Shown here piece by piece: positions 1 through 8,495 of a DNA stretch of 64,000 nucleotides (within the stretch, counting starts at the first letter, position 1; each line of letters opens with the position of its first letter). The notes under the pieces were generated by a model. That model searched no databases and was not told the DNA's origin. It saw nothing but the letters and a program-made list of their open reading frames with translations. The position numbers and the translations under genes are program-made. This stretch comes from Streptomyces cinerochromogenes (GTDB lineage: Bacteria > Actinomycetota > Actinomycetes > Streptomycetales > Streptomycetaceae), in the NCBI RefSeq assembly GCF_014648635.1, contig NZ_BMRM01000016.1:162838-226837 (forward strand), in the 5' to 3' direction.

Positions 1-186
1 CGGCCCGCCGAGCTGGAGTTCACCATCGTGCTGGAGCGCGAGCCGGACAACGCGTTCGCCCACTTCGCACTGGCCCGCACCTACGAGCGCCAGGGCCGCC
101 CCGAGCAGGCCAAGCGCCACTTCCGGCTGGCGGCGGCCCTCGATCCGAACCCGGAGTACCTCAAGGCGGCCCGCTTCGACGGCTGA
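1..186 (+). CDS. TPR-repeat protein, C-terminal fragment
   Basis: The window opens inside this gene; only the last 61 codons and the TGA stop at 184-186 are visible. The visible protein has the periodicity of a tetratricopeptide repeat: an AFAHFALARTYERQGR helix pair followed by QAKRHFRLAAALDPNPEY, with the usual small residues and the terminal proline after the second helix. TPR modules are protein-protein interaction scaffolds, and the partner cannot be inferred. The final residues KAARFDG follow directly on the last repeat, so the protein ends with its TPR. The start and any N-terminal domain lie outside the window. Confidence 0.8.
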   Translation, partial: RPAELEFTIVLEREPDNAFAHFALARTYERQGRPEQAKRHFRLAAALDPNPEYLKAARFDG

Positions 187-491
187 GGGCGGGACGTCTG
201 ACGGCGGGATGGCCTGAAGGCGGGCCGGCCTGACGGCGGGACGGCCCGAGGGCGGGACGGCGGGGACGGGGGCGGTCAAGCGGTGCGGGGGAGGTGGAAT
301 GACGTCTGGGCCGTCGACCGGCCGACGGATGCGCACGGCGTGCGGGCCGGCCGCGCGGCGGATGCGCCACGGCCCCACGCCGAACGGGGTGCTCGACGGA
401 CGGACGGCCGGGCGGCCCGTCCCGGATGGCGGGTCGGTCCCGGATGGTGGGCAGGTCCCGGATGGCGGGCCGGTCACGGATGACGGGCCGG
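187..491. repeat. G-rich intergenic spacer with an 18-bp tandem repeat
   Basis: No convincing gene lies here. Positions 187-290 hold imperfect copies of a GACGGCGGGACGGCC-like unit. Positions 421-504 hold an 18-bp tandem repeat, CCCGGATGGCGGGTCGGT and variants: four full copies at 421-438, 439-456, 457-474 and 475-492, and a partial fifth to 504. The last copies run into the 3' end of the reverse-strand gene ending at 492, so its stop codon lies in the array. Open frames across it only translate the repeat (PDGGSV-like peptides) and are not genes. Confidence 0.75.
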
Positions 492-788
492 TCACGGATG
501 ACGGCGCCTGGGCGGGCCCGGATACGGCGGACCGTCCTCCGGCGGCCGGTACGGCGGTACGTCGCGGCCCGGCTGGTAGTGCGGGCCCTGGTGGATGTGC
601 CGGAGGATCACAGCCATGTCGACGGTGACCAGCAGCCACAGCACTCCGCAGGCCGCCGCCCAGCCGGGGCGGCCCACCAGTACGAACGCCACTGTGCCGA
701 AGGCCGCCCAGAGCAGCCCCCACAGGCTCAGCCAGAACCGCGCCCGCAGTGCACTGCGCGCGGTCGCCGGTTCACTGCCCGTACGCAT
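492..788 (-). CDS. Small two-helix membrane protein, DUF6343-like
   Basis: A 98-residue protein read leftwards from ATG 788. Two GTG codons at 800 and 797 are also in frame, but a GAGGAG box about 11 nt upstream of ATG 788 makes the ATG the better start. After a short basic N-terminus it has two hydrophobic segments, FWLSLWGLLWAAFGTVAFVLV and WAAACGVLWLLVTVDMAVIL, joined by a short GRPGW turn, then a proline/arginine-rich cytoplasmic-looking tail. The pattern fits the small Streptomyces membrane proteins grouped as DUF6343; no biochemical role is known. It is divergent from the acyltransferase-like gene at 836. The stop codon lies in the 18-bp tandem repeat. Confidence 0.7.
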   Translation of the reverse strand: MRTGSEPATARSALRARFWLSLWGLLWAAFGTVAFVLVGRPGWAAACGVLWLLVTVDMAVILRHIHQGPHYQPGRDVPPYRPPEDGPPYPGPPRRRHP

Positions 789-835
789 CCGGGTCACCAC
801 TCCTCTCTCACAACGTACTCTCCCCTGGGGGCCAT

Positions 836-1744
836 GTGCTGCCGGACACCGATGAGCTGGCCGAGGTCCTGCTCGACCTCGGAGTACCTCACGAGGACAT
901 CAACGACCTCGTACGGATGCGCCGCAGGGTGACGGACGACCCGGAGCTGCGGCAGCTCCTGGAGGCGTCGGTCGGGCAGCTGGCCGGCGCGGTGGGCCGG
1001 CTAGGCGGCGAGGTCGAGCTGCCCGAGCTGGACTGGGCTTCGGGCCCTCTGCAGCGCTGCTTCCCCGCGTACGTGTTCGTCGCGACGCTGCCTTACACGC
1101 GCGCGTACCACCGCGAACGCGGTATCCCGGCCGACGTCTCCCGGCGCACCCTCGCCGATCTGGGGCGCAACATGGCCGCGCATCGCAGGCGGTACGGCCG
1201 GGCGGGCGTGAAGGCTCCGCGATGGCTCACCCGTCACTTCTGCGGAGAGCTGTACCAGCTGGGGCGGCTGCAGTTCGAGCGGAGGCGGCTCGGGCAGCGG
1301 ACGGGGGCCGCCCTCGCCGCGGCGGGGCTCGGGGCGGAGCCGGGCGCGCTCTGCCTGACCCTGCACATCCCCGACTTCCTCGGGCCGCTCACCCCGGCCG
1401 CCTGCGACCGGTCCCTGGCGCTGGCCCGGGACTTCTTCGCCCGGCACTTTCCGGAGGAGCGGTTCGGGTTCGCGACCTGCCACTCCTGGCTGCTCGACCC
1501 CCAGCTCAAGGAGTACCTGGACGCCGGCTCCAACATCCTCCGGTTCCAGGAGCGGTTCCGCATCGCCCGGCAGGACACGGAACCGGCCGACACCGAGCCC
1601 GTCCGGTTCGTCTTCGGGGACCCGGACCTGCCGGTCGCCCGGCTGCCCCGGCGCACGTCCGTGGAGCGTGCCATCGGTGACCACCTGAGGGCGGGCGGCC
1701 ACTGGTACATCGGGCACGGATGGTTCCCGCTGCCGGAGAAATGA
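836..1744 (+). CDS. Acyltransferase-domain protein, GNAT-like N- and C-halves
   Basis: A 302-residue protein starting at GTG 836 (V-L-P-D-T-D-E-L), preceded by a GGGGG box. Upstream in-frame sequence to 749 overlaps the divergent gene and is unlikely to be translated. The length, the DELAEVLLDLGVPHEDI N-terminus and the LTLHIPDFLGPLTPAACDRSLALARDFFARHFPEE section match actinobacterial proteins annotated as acyltransferase-domain proteins with paired N- and C-terminal GNAT-like halves. The central HSWLLDP and the C-terminal GGHWYIGHGWFPL are family hallmarks. Substrate unknown. It is followed after about 60 bp by a methyltransferase gene, possibly in the same transcript. Confidence 0.7.
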   Translation: MLPDTDELAEVLLDLGVPHEDINDLVRMRRRVTDDPELRQLLEASVGQLAGAVGRLGGEVELPELDWASGPLQRCFPAYVFVATLPYTRAYHRERGIPADVSRRTLADLGRNMAAHRRRYGRAGVKAPRWLTRHFCGELYQLGRLQFERRRLGQRTGAALAAAGLGAEPGALCLTLHIPDFLGPLTPAACDRSLALARDFFARHFPEERFGFATCHSWLLDPQLKEYLDAGSNILRFQERFRIARQDTEPADTEPVRFVFGDPDLPVARLPRRTSVERAIGDHLRAGGHWYIGHGWFPLPEK

Positions 1745-1806
1745 CTCGAACGAGTGAACCAGGGCTGGAGGGGAACGGGTGTGCCGCGGCCGTCCGTTGA
1801 TCGGGC

Positions 1807-2499
1807 ATGACGGTCGAGATGCGTGAGGGATACGAGGGCACGGGACCCGGTGCGATCACCCCGGACGGCTGCGCGGTCGAGCTGTACGCACGGCTGCCGG
1901 TGGGCGACGAGCCGGACATCATCGCCGCGGCGGTCCCGGCCGGGGCGCACATCCTGGAACTGGGCAGCGGGGTGGGCCGGGTGACCCACCCCCTGCTGGA
2001 ACAGGGCTTCACGGTCACGGCGGTGGACGAGTCCGCCGAGATGCTGGCCCGGATCCGGGGAGCGCGCACGATATGCGGCCCCATCGAAGACCTCGACCTG
2101 GACGAGAAATTCGACGTGGTGATGCTCGCGTCCTTCCTGGTGCACGCCGGGGACGAGGAGGTGCGCAGGGGCCTGCTGCGCACCTGCGTCCGGCATGTCG
2201 CGGACGGCGGCTGTGTGCTCCTCCAGCGGGAGGGCCCCGACTACCACACCAACGTGCCCAGGGAGCGGGTGGACCCGAGCGGTTTCACCGTGCGGATCGC
2301 CTCGGTGGAGCCGGCCGGGGAGGGGGTGGACTCGGTCCACGCGGAGTACGTGTTCCCGGACGCGGTCTGGACCCAGACGTTCCTGACCAGACCCCTGACG
2401 AAGGAGCAGTTCGAGTCGGCGCTGGCGGAGGCGGGGCTGGAGGTGGACGCGTATCTGACACCGGACGGGATGTGGGTGAGGGCGGTACCGAGGGCGTAG
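1807..2499 (+). CDS. Class I SAM-dependent methyltransferase
   Basis: A 230-residue Rossmann-fold methyltransferase. Motif I, LELGSGVGR, is near residues 52-60 and binds S-adenosylmethionine; the acidic end of strand 2 is in VTAVDESAEML; motif II/III follows as CGPIEDLDLDEKFDVVMLAS; the post-motif sequence ADGGCVLLQREGP is typical. The substrate cannot be told from sequence. ATG 1807 lacks a clear ribosome binding site. It lies 62 bp after the acyltransferase-like gene on the same strand and is convergent with the S4-domain gene ending at 2563. Confidence 0.8.
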   Translation: MTVEMREGYEGTGPGAITPDGCAVELYARLPVGDEPDIIAAAVPAGAHILELGSGVGRVTHPLLEQGFTVTAVDESAEMLARIRGARTICGPIEDLDLDEKFDVVMLASFLVHAGDEEVRRGLLRTCVRHVADGGCVLLQREGPDYHTNVPRERVDPSGFTVRIASVEPAGEGVDSVHAEYVFPDAVWTQTFLTRPLTKEQFESALAEAGLEVDAYLTPDGMWVRAVPRA

Positions 2500-2562
2500 G
2501 AGCACGCGCTCGTTCCCGTCGCGCCGACGCCGGCCATGCGTGCTCGGCCCCCGCCGGCCCGT

Positions 2563-3351
2563 TCACCGCCCGCGGGACCGCCCACCGGAACCACCGGAAC
2601 CACCGGAACCACCGGGTCCGAAGCCACCGTGACCACGCGGGCCGCCCTGACCACCCGAGCCACGGCGCCCACCGGAACCGCGGGAGCCGCCGGAAGCCCC
2701 CGGCCTACCGCGCCCACCCCGATCTCGGGACCCGCCAGCGCCAGATCCACCAGCCCCACCGGACCCACCAGCCCCATCAGCACCGTCGGACTCGGCGGAA
2801 CCGGGGAGGCCGGCGAAGCCCGTAGGGGTGCCGGGGCCGGCGAGGCCGCGCAGGCGTTCCAGTTCGCGGCGGTCCCGCTTGGTGGGGCGGCCGGTACCGC
2901 GGTCGCGCAGACCAACGGGGGCTACGGCCTCGCGAGGCGGGGGCGGAGGGGAGTTGTCGATGTAGCACTGGACGGCCACCGGAGCGCCGACCCGCTTGCG
3001 GATCAGGCGCTTGACGATCACGACCCGTTCCCGGCCCTCGTGCCGGAGCCGTACCTCGTCGCCGATGCGCACGGAGTAGGCGGGCTTCACCCGCTCGCCG
3101 TTCACGTGCACATGCCCGCCCCGGCAGGCGGTGGCGCCGAGGGAGCGGGTCTTGATCAGGCGGACGGCCCAGATCCAGCTGTCGATGCGGACGGTCTCGC
3201 CGTTGGCGGGCCCGGCGGCCTCGGCGGCGGCCACCGCGGCGGTGATCTTCGGGTCGAGCGGCTGGTCGGCGGCGGGGCTCGTGCCATCCGGCGCGCCGGT
3301 TCCCCCACCGGTCGCACGGTCCACGTTCTCGTCCGCATCCTCGGAAGCCAT
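2563..3351 (-). CDS. S4-domain RNA-binding protein with long Gly-rich tail
   Basis: A 262-residue protein starting at ATG 3351. Residues about 50-110 form an S4 RNA-binding domain of the Hsp15/RluB type: VRIDSWIWAVRLIKTRSLGATACRGGHVHVNGERVKPAYSVRIGDEV. In E. coli, Hsp15 binds 50S subunits carrying stalled peptidyl-tRNA, so a ribosome rescue or RNA-related role is plausible. The N-terminus is a low-complexity Asp/Gly/Ala leader. The last about 100 residues are a Gly/Ser/Arg-rich tail (SGGAGGSGAGG, RGSGGRRGSGGQ) encoded by imperfect repeats, resembling RGG-box RNA-binding tails. The tail looks expansion-prone and probably varies between strains. Confidence 0.8.
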   Translation of the reverse strand: MASEDADENVDRATGGGTGAPDGTSPAADQPLDPKITAAVAAAEAAGPANGETVRIDSWIWAVRLIKTRSLGATACRGGHVHVNGERVKPAYSVRIGDEVRLRHEGRERVVIVKRLIRKRVGAPVAVQCYIDNSPPPPPREAVAPVGLRDRGTGRPTKRDRRELERLRGLAGPGTPTGFAGLPGSAESDGADGAGGSGGAGGSGAGGSRDRGGRGRPGASGGSRGSGGRRGSGGQGGPRGHGGFGPGGSGGSGGSGGRSRGR

Positions 3352-3438
3352 GCCCCGACCTTAACGCCCCGGGGCCACCGACCCGGAAGCGTTTTCGCGG
3401 CGCCCCACCACTCACTCCGGCACCGCCGGAGCCCACCG

Positions 3439-3556
3439 CCCACTCCCGCACGGCCCACTCCCGCACGGCTGGCTGCCGCACGGTCGGCTCCCGCACGGCC
3501 GGCTCCCACCCGGCCGGCTCCCGCACCGCCCATTCCCGCACCGCCCACTCCCGCCC
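3439..3556. repeat. 15-bp tandem repeat upstream of the uracil-DNA glycosylase gene
   Basis: Eight consecutive copies, the last partial, of a 15-bp unit CCCACTCCCGCACGG and close variants (copies start at 3439, 3454, 3469, 3484, 3499, 3514, 3529 and 3544). The array ends 6 bp before the TTGACC element of the glycosylase promoter and fills the spacer between the divergent S4-domain and glycosylase genes. It carries no convincing reading frame. Confidence 0.85.
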
Positions 3557-3561
3557 AGGGG

Positions 3562-3585
3562 TTGACCGCCCCCGGGGCATACCGT
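3562..3585 (+). promoter_or_regulatory. Candidate leaderless promoter of the UDG gene
   Basis: TTGACC at 3562-3567 and a -10-like TACCGT at 3580-3585, with ATG 3592 starting 7 nt after the last base of the -10. No ribosome binding site precedes the ATG, so a leaderless transcript is likely. The 12-nt gap between the elements resembles the short spacing of the DNA-damage promoters elsewhere in the window, but the TGTCRGTG core is not conserved and the spacing is one base longer. I call it only a possible relative. Confidence 0.4.
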
Positions 3586-3591
3586 GGCCGT

Positions 3592-4287
3592 ATGGACGAC
3601 AGCAGTGCCCTCGCCCGGCTGGACGGGCGCGTCGCCGACTGCCGGGCCTGCCCCCGGCTGGTCGAGTGGCGTGAGGAGGTGGCCCGTACGAAGCGGGCCG
3701 CGTTCGCCGACTGGACGTACTGGGGACGGCCGGTGCCCGGCTTCGGTCCGGCCGACGCCAGGCTGGTGATCATCGGGCTTGCCCCGGCGGCGCACGGCGG
3801 GAACCGTACCGGCCGCATGTTCACCGGCGACCGTTCGGGAGACGTGCTATACCAGGCGCTGTACGACGTGGGGCTCGCCTCGCAGCCCACCTCCGTCGCC
3901 GTCGACGACGGACTGGAGCTGTACGGCGTGCGGGTGACCGCGCCCGTGCACTGCGCGCCGCCCGCGAACAAGCCCACCCCGGCAGAGCGCGACACCTGCC
4001 GCCCCTGGCTGGTCCGAGAGCTGACGCTGCTCCGGCCGACGCTGCGGGCCGCGGTCGTGCTCGGCGCCTTCGGCTGGCAGGCCGCGCTGCCCGCGTTCGC
4101 GGAGGCGGGCTGGCGCGTGCCCCGCCCCCGCCCGGCCTTCGCCCACGGTAGCCGGGTCGCGCTCGACGGCCTGGACCTTTTCGGCTGCTTCCACGTCAGC
4201 CAGCGCAACACCTTCACCGGCCGGCTCACCGCCGACATGCTCCGCGAGGTGCTGCGCACGGCGGCGGAGGCGGCCGGGCTGTCGTAG
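3592..4287 (+). CDS. Uracil-DNA glycosylase, family 5 (UDGb type)
   Basis: A 231-residue base-excision repair enzyme that removes uracil, and in this family other deaminated bases such as hypoxanthine, from DNA. An N-terminal C17-x2-C20 (DCRACPRL) and two later cysteines (VHCAPP and DTCRPW) would hold a [4Fe-4S] cluster. The GLAPAAHGGNRTGRMFTGD segment is the family 5 signature motif A, in which Ala replaces the acidic residue of other families. FHVSQRNTFTGRLT is the C-terminal active-site motif. ATG 3592 is chosen because the family starts just before CRACP. It stands alone, divergent from the S4 gene. Confidence 0.9.
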   Translation: MDDSSALARLDGRVADCRACPRLVEWREEVARTKRAAFADWTYWGRPVPGFGPADARLVIIGLAPAAHGGNRTGRMFTGDRSGDVLYQALYDVGLASQPTSVAVDDGLELYGVRVTAPVHCAPPANKPTPAERDTCRPWLVRELTLLRPTLRAAVVLGAFGWQAALPAFAEAGWRVPRPRPAFAHGSRVALDGLDLFGCFHVSQRNTFTGRLTADMLREVLRTAAEAAGLS

Positions 4288-4418
4288 GGCCCCGCGGACG
4301 CGGGCGGCCACCTCAGCCGGCGTCCGTCCCGGCGCCGGCGGCGCCTGTTCGGTTCCACGGGAATGCTCCGAGGGAATTTCGGGAGCGGACCCATGGGTGT
4401 GCGCGCGAGGCTGAGCGC

Positions 4419-5240
4419 ATGCATCGTCCCTCTTCCGATCCCGACACCCGGTCCCCTGGCAGCCAGTCCCCAGGCGCTCACTCTTCCGACGCCGAATTCC
4501 TCGCCGGCACCGCCGACCGACTGGCCGCCCTGCCCGCCGTCCGGGCCGTGGCCCTCGGCGGTTCCCGTGCCGAGGGCACCCACCGTCCGGACAGCGACTG
4601 GGACCTGGCCGTCTACTACCGCGGCCCCTTCGACCCCGACGACCTGCGCGCCCTCGGCTGGCCGGGCGAGGTGTCCGAGATCGGCGGCTGGGGCGGCGGC
4701 GTCTTCAACGGCGGAGCCTGGCTGACCATCGACGGGCGCCGGGTCGACGTGCACTACCGGGACCTGGACGTCGTCGAGCACGAGCTGGCCGAGGCGGAGG
4801 AGGGCCGCTTCCGCGTGGAGCCACTGCTGTTCCACCTGGCCGGCATCCCCACCTACCTGATCGTGGCCGAACTGGCCCTCAACCAGGTGCTGCGCGGCGA
4901 CCTCCCGCGCCCGGCCCTCTACCCGCCCCCACTCCGCCGCACCGCCTTCGACCGCTGGTCCGGCACCGCCCACGCCACCCTCTCCTACGCCAAGGCCAAC
5001 CACGCCCCGCGCGCCCGCCTCACCGAGACCGCCGGAGCCCTCGCCACAGCCGCCACCCAGTCCGCCCACGCCGTCCTCGCGGCCCGCGGTGAATGGGTGA
5101 CGAACGAGAAGCGACTGCTGGAGCGGGCCGGGCTGCGCGGGATCGACGCGGTCGTGGGCGCGCTGCGGCCCGAGCCCGGCGCCCTCATCGCCGCCGTGAC
5201 CGAAGCGGAGGAGATCATCGCCAGGGCATTGCGTTCATGA
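4419..5240 (+). CDS. Nucleotidyltransferase-domain protein, MNT type
   Basis: A 273-residue protein with a polymerase beta-like nucleotidyltransferase core at about residues 40-80: VALGGSRAEGTHRPDSDWDLAVYY, the GS-x(9-11)-D-x-D motif that binds metal and nucleotide. A third acidic position is in RRVDVHYRD. The C-terminal half is helical and may bind the substrate. Relatives include antibiotic nucleotidyltransferases and the MNT half of HEPN-MNT modules, but no HEPN partner lies beside it. The first about 22 residues (SSDPDTRSPGSQSPGAHSS) are low complexity. Substrate unknown. Confidence 0.8.
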   Translation: MHRPSSDPDTRSPGSQSPGAHSSDAEFLAGTADRLAALPAVRAVALGGSRAEGTHRPDSDWDLAVYYRGPFDPDDLRALGWPGEVSEIGGWGGGVFNGGAWLTIDGRRVDVHYRDLDVVEHELAEAEEGRFRVEPLLFHLAGIPTYLIVAELALNQVLRGDLPRPALYPPPLRRTAFDRWSGTAHATLSYAKANHAPRARLTETAGALATAATQSAHAVLAARGEWVTNEKRLLERAGLRGIDAVVGALRPEPGALIAAVTEAEEIIARALRS

Positions 5241-5437
5241 GGGGCGTCGCGTCCGTGAGGTGGTCGCATCGGGAGACCGGGCATTGCGTTCATAATGAAA
5301 CCGCCCGTCACGGCAGCTTTCACACGGGCGAAACGTGATCGTCCCGTTCGCCCGGGGAACGCGCTCTACCGTGGAAGCACATCCACCGGCCACCGTCGTC
5401 CGAAGGCCCACCCCGCCCTCGTATGAACAGGAGCCCT

Positions 5438-7312
5438 GTGTCCCGGCCCGCCGTACCCCTCTGGTTCGCCCATGCCTTCCGTGCCCAGCGCGGTCCCGTT
5501 CCCTGGAACGCGGTCTGCCGGGGTGCGCTGGCCGCCGGGCCGTTGCTGCTGGCCGGGCTGCTCGGTGGCCTGCCGGCCTTCGGGGTGCTCGCCGCCATCG
5601 GCGCCATGCTCGCCGGGATCAACGACCGGCCCGGCAGCCGGCGGGCCTCCGTGAAGCGGCTCGGGGCGCCCGCGGCGGCCGGGGCGCTGGGCCTGCTCCT
5701 GGGGACGTACGCCGGGCAGGGACTGGCCGCCGTACCGCTGACCCTGGTGCTCACCGCGCTGGGACTGGTCGCCGGCGGCATCAGCGCCGTCGGACCCGTC
5801 GCCTCCGCCGCCGGCATCCAGCTGCTCGTCGCCGCGGCCGTCGGCGCCGGGACGCCGGCCGCCGAGAGCGGCTGGCAGCGGGCCCTGGCCTTCCTGGCCG
5901 GCGCCGGCTGGCTGCTGGTGCTGCGGCTGGTCCTGCCCACGCCGGGCTCGCTCGCCGGGGACTTCCGGTTCGACGGGGAGCGGCAGGCGGTCGCCGACGT
6001 GTACGAGGCGATCGCCGCGCTCGTCGCCGCCGTCGGCGGGGAGCACGCCACCGCCCGGCGGGCCGCGCTCACCGCCGCGCTCGACCACGCCCAGGACGCC
6101 CTCGCGGGGCCCCGGCTGCGCCGCCACGCCGGCTCGGCCGCGGAGCGACGGCTGCACGCCCGGTTCGCGGCGGCGCTGCCCCTCGCCGAGGCCGCCACCG
6201 CCCTGTACTGGGCCGGGGAGCCCGTGCCGGCACGGGCGGCGGAGGGGCCCCGGCGGCTCGCCGCCGCCGTGCGCGGTGACACCGGCACCGGCCCGCTGCC
6301 CGCCCCGTACCTCCCGCACGCCCGGCTGCGCTCCCGCGGCGGCACGCCGATGGTGCCCGCGCTGCGCGCCCTGGACGACGCCCTGCTGCGCGCCGCCGAG
6401 GCCTTCGACGGCGGCGAGGGCGCCCAGCGCGGGCTCCTCGGCCGGCGCCGGGGTGTCCGGCACGCGCTGCGGGCCGCGTTCGGCGCCGGCGGACGCGAGT
6501 ACGGGCTGCGCGTCGCCCTCTGCTTCGGCGCCAGTGCAGCCATCGCCCAGGCCCTGCACCACACCCGCTGGTACGGGCCGCACACCCACTGGTACTGGCT
6601 GCCCGCCACCGCCGTCTTCCTCGTCAAGCCCGACCTCGGCCCGCTCGCCTCGCGCGTGCTGTGCCGGGCCGCCGGAACCGTGCTCGGCGCGCTGGTCTTC
6701 GCCGGCCTCGCCGCGCTGCTGCCCCGCCCGGCGGGCCTGGTCGCGCTGGTCGCGGTGTGCGGTGCCCTCGTACCGGTCGCCACCCGCCACTTCGCCGCGC
6801 TCACCGCCGTCGTCACCGTCCTCGTCCTCGCCCTGGTCATGGCCGGCGGGGAGCCGCAGGCCTCGGTCAGCCGGATCGGCGAGACCCTGCTGGCCTGCGC
6901 GCTCGTCCTGGTCGTGGGCCATCTGCCGATACCGGGGCAGAGGGGCGGCGGGGTCCGGTCCCGGCTCACGGCTGCCGGTGGCGCCGCGCACGCCTATCTC
7001 CTGCACGTCCTCGGCGAGTCCGGCGACCGCGCCGAGCGGTGGGCGCTGCGCCGCGAGGCCTACCGCGCCCTCGCCGAGGCCCGCACCGCCATCGCGGTCG
7101 CCTCCGCCGAACTGCCCGCCCTCGCCCGGCACACGGCGGGCACGGACGCCGTCGCCGAAGTGCTGGAACGGCTCGTGGACACCACCACGGCCTGCGCCGT
7201 GCACCTGGACGACACCGGCCGGCTCACCCCCCGGCACCTCGCCCGACTGCGCGAGGCGCTGGGGGAACTGGAACAGCGGGGGATGCGCGTGCCGTTGCCG
7301 GCCGCCGCGTAG
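5438..7312 (+). CDS. FUSC-family integral membrane protein
   Basis: A 624-residue protein with the two-block layout of FUSC/aromatic-acid exporter-like proteins: an N-terminal cluster of hydrophobic helices (residues about 25-170), a soluble helical region rich in Ala/Arg, a second membrane cluster starting near YGLRVALCFGASAAIAQALHH, and a cytoplasmic C-terminus. Members export aromatic acids or other small organics, or have unknown roles. GTG 5438 is preferred over ATG 5423 because the AGGAG at 5429-5433 is correctly spaced only for the GTG. The region around the stop codon is duplicated 30 bp downstream. Confidence 0.8.
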   Translation: MSRPAVPLWFAHAFRAQRGPVPWNAVCRGALAAGPLLLAGLLGGLPAFGVLAAIGAMLAGINDRPGSRRASVKRLGAPAAAGALGLLLGTYAGQGLAAVPLTLVLTALGLVAGGISAVGPVASAAGIQLLVAAAVGAGTPAAESGWQRALAFLAGAGWLLVLRLVLPTPGSLAGDFRFDGERQAVADVYEAIAALVAAVGGEHATARRAALTAALDHAQDALAGPRLRRHAGSAAERRLHARFAAALPLAEAATALYWAGEPVPARAAEGPRRLAAAVRGDTGTGPLPAPYLPHARLRSRGGTPMVPALRALDDALLRAAEAFDGGEGAQRGLLGRRRGVRHALRAAFGAGGREYGLRVALCFGASAAIAQALHHTRWYGPHTHWYWLPATAVFLVKPDLGPLASRVLCRAAGTVLGALVFAGLAALLPRPAGLVALVAVCGALVPVATRHFAALTAVVTVLVLALVMAGGEPQASVSRIGETLLACALVLVVGHLPIPGQRGGGVRSRLTAAGGAAHAYLLHVLGESGDRAERWALRREAYRALAEARTAIAVASAELPALARHTAGTDAVAEVLERLVDTTTACAVHLDDTGRLTPRHLARLREALGELEQRGMRVPLPAAA

Positions 7313-7358
7313 CCGTACCGGCCGGTGCGCCCCGCCGCGTAGCCGTGCCGGCCGGTCC
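7302..7358. repeat. Direct duplication spanning the FUSC stop codon
   Basis: About 27 bp beginning CGCCGCGTAGCCGT occurs at 7302-7328 and again at 7332-7358, with only a few mismatches. The first copy contains the TAG stop codon of the FUSC gene; the second lies in the spacer. It looks like a recent local slippage duplication. Confidence 0.75.
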
Positions 7359-7465
7359 GTGCCCTGCCGAGGCTGGCCGAAAAAATCTCCGCGCCCTGCG
7401 ATGAGTTCCGCGTACGCCGGCGGTCACCACTCCGAACCGACCAGAACCGCCGGGCAGGAGGGCAC

Positions 7466-8110
7466 ATGTCGCTTCCGGAGATCGTCTCGCGCGAGCAGTG
7501 GCGCGCGGCGCGCGAGGAGTTGCTGCGCAAGGAGGAGGCGGTCAGACGAGCGCAGGAGATCCTGGGCGCCGAGCGCCGGCGGCTGCCCAGGGTCGAGGTC
7601 GACCCGGAGTACGTCTTTGAGGGCGGCGACGGCAAGGCGACGCTGCTCGACCTCTTCGAGGGGCGGAGCCAGCTCGTCGTCCACCACTTCATGTTCGCCC
7701 CGGAGTCGGAGACCGGCTGCCCCTGCTGCGCGGCCTTCCTCGACCAGGTCGGCCACCTCGCCCACCTGCGCGCCCGGAACACGTCCTTCGCGGCCGTCTC
7801 CCGGGCGCCGTTCACCCGGATCCTGCCCTTCAAGGCGCGGATGGGCTGGGCGGTGCCCTGGTACTCCTCGGCGCACAGCGACTTCAACCGCGACTTCGAA
7901 GCCACCGTCGACTCGGGCGGCGACCTGGTCGAACGCCCCGGCCTCAGCTGCTTCCTGCGCGACCACGACCGGGTCTTCCACACCTACTCGGTCTACGACG
8001 ACGGGCTGGACGGACTGGGCACCACCTCGGCCCTGCTCGACCTCACCGCGCTCGGTCCCAGCCCGGCGGGCAGCGACCGGCTCCGCCTGCACGACGAGTA
8101 CGACTCCTGA
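7466..8110 (+). CDS. DUF899-family thioredoxin-like protein
   Basis: A 214-residue protein with the DUF899 layout: an N-terminal VSREQWRAAREELLRKEEAVRR helix, VDPEYVFEGGDGKATLLDLFEGRSQLVVHHFMF as the thioredoxin-fold core, and the conserved GCPCCAAFLDQ cysteine motif near residue 90. The family is related to thioredoxins; enzymatic activity is unproven. It probably works in the cytoplasm since no signal peptide is present. A GGAGGGCAC sequence stands just before ATG 7466. No functional link to the neighbours is evident. Confidence 0.85.
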   Translation: MSLPEIVSREQWRAAREELLRKEEAVRRAQEILGAERRRLPRVEVDPEYVFEGGDGKATLLDLFEGRSQLVVHHFMFAPESETGCPCCAAFLDQVGHLAHLRARNTSFAAVSRAPFTRILPFKARMGWAVPWYSSAHSDFNRDFEATVDSGGDLVERPGLSCFLRDHDRVFHTYSVYDDGLDGLGTTSALLDLTALGPSPAGSDRLRLHDEYDS

Positions 8111-8284
8111 CGCATACGGTGCCGGAAGTGATACGGACGGTGCGGTTCGTGTCACAAGGTGAACGGACCCTCACCGTCCGCGCCGAACCCGTGTCGGCAA
8201 TGTCTCAGTAGCGTCACCGAGCGAGGCGTTCGCCGTCTCCAAGGCGTTAACTCCTACACGGACGACGCTTTCTGGAGGTGCGAG

Positions 8285-8461
8285 ATGGTGAACGGGCGAA
8301 CGGTGCTCGAACGCTTTCCCGCCGGAGGCCCGCGCGGCTCCCGGCCCGCGGAGGAGTTCGCGCACGCGCGGCGTCTGGAAGGCCTGCCCGCCGAGGTCGT
8401 CATGGACCTCGCGACGGACGCCTTCCTGGTGATCGTCCGCGGCGGCGACTCCGCCGAGTGA
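8285..8461 (+). CDS. Small conserved-looking protein, 58 residues
   Basis: A short protein starting at ATG 8285 (MVNGRTVLERFPAGG), supported by a GGAGG box at 8274-8278 with 6-nt spacing. The sequence ends LEGLPAEVVMDLATDAFLVIVRGGDSAE, which is ordered-looking and has strong third-position GC bias, so I regard it as a real gene. A candidate -10 TAGCGT lies at 8209-8214. I do not recognise the family and propose no function. It converges with the ABC exporter gene ending at 8496. Confidence 0.6.
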   Translation: MVNGRTVLERFPAGGPRGSRPAEEFAHARRLEGLPAEVVMDLATDAFLVIVRGGDSAE

Positions 8462-8495
8462 GGCTGCCCGCGGCGCTGGGGCCGGTCCGCTGGGC

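Noticed and set aside
421..504. CRISPR-like array
   Set aside because: The 18-bp units are contiguous with no unique spacers; the same holds for all other repeat blocks in the window.
283..932. Three overlapping forward frames of 66-168 codons before the acyltransferase-like gene
   Set aside because: They mostly translate the 18-bp tandem repeat and the opposite strand of the small membrane protein gene; codon usage and composition are not protein-like.
8201..8214. Damage-type promoter before the 58-residue gene (GTGTCGGCA ... TAGCGT)
   Set aside because: The core is TGTCGGCA, not TGTCRGTG, and the gap is 9 nt, so it does not fit the pattern.
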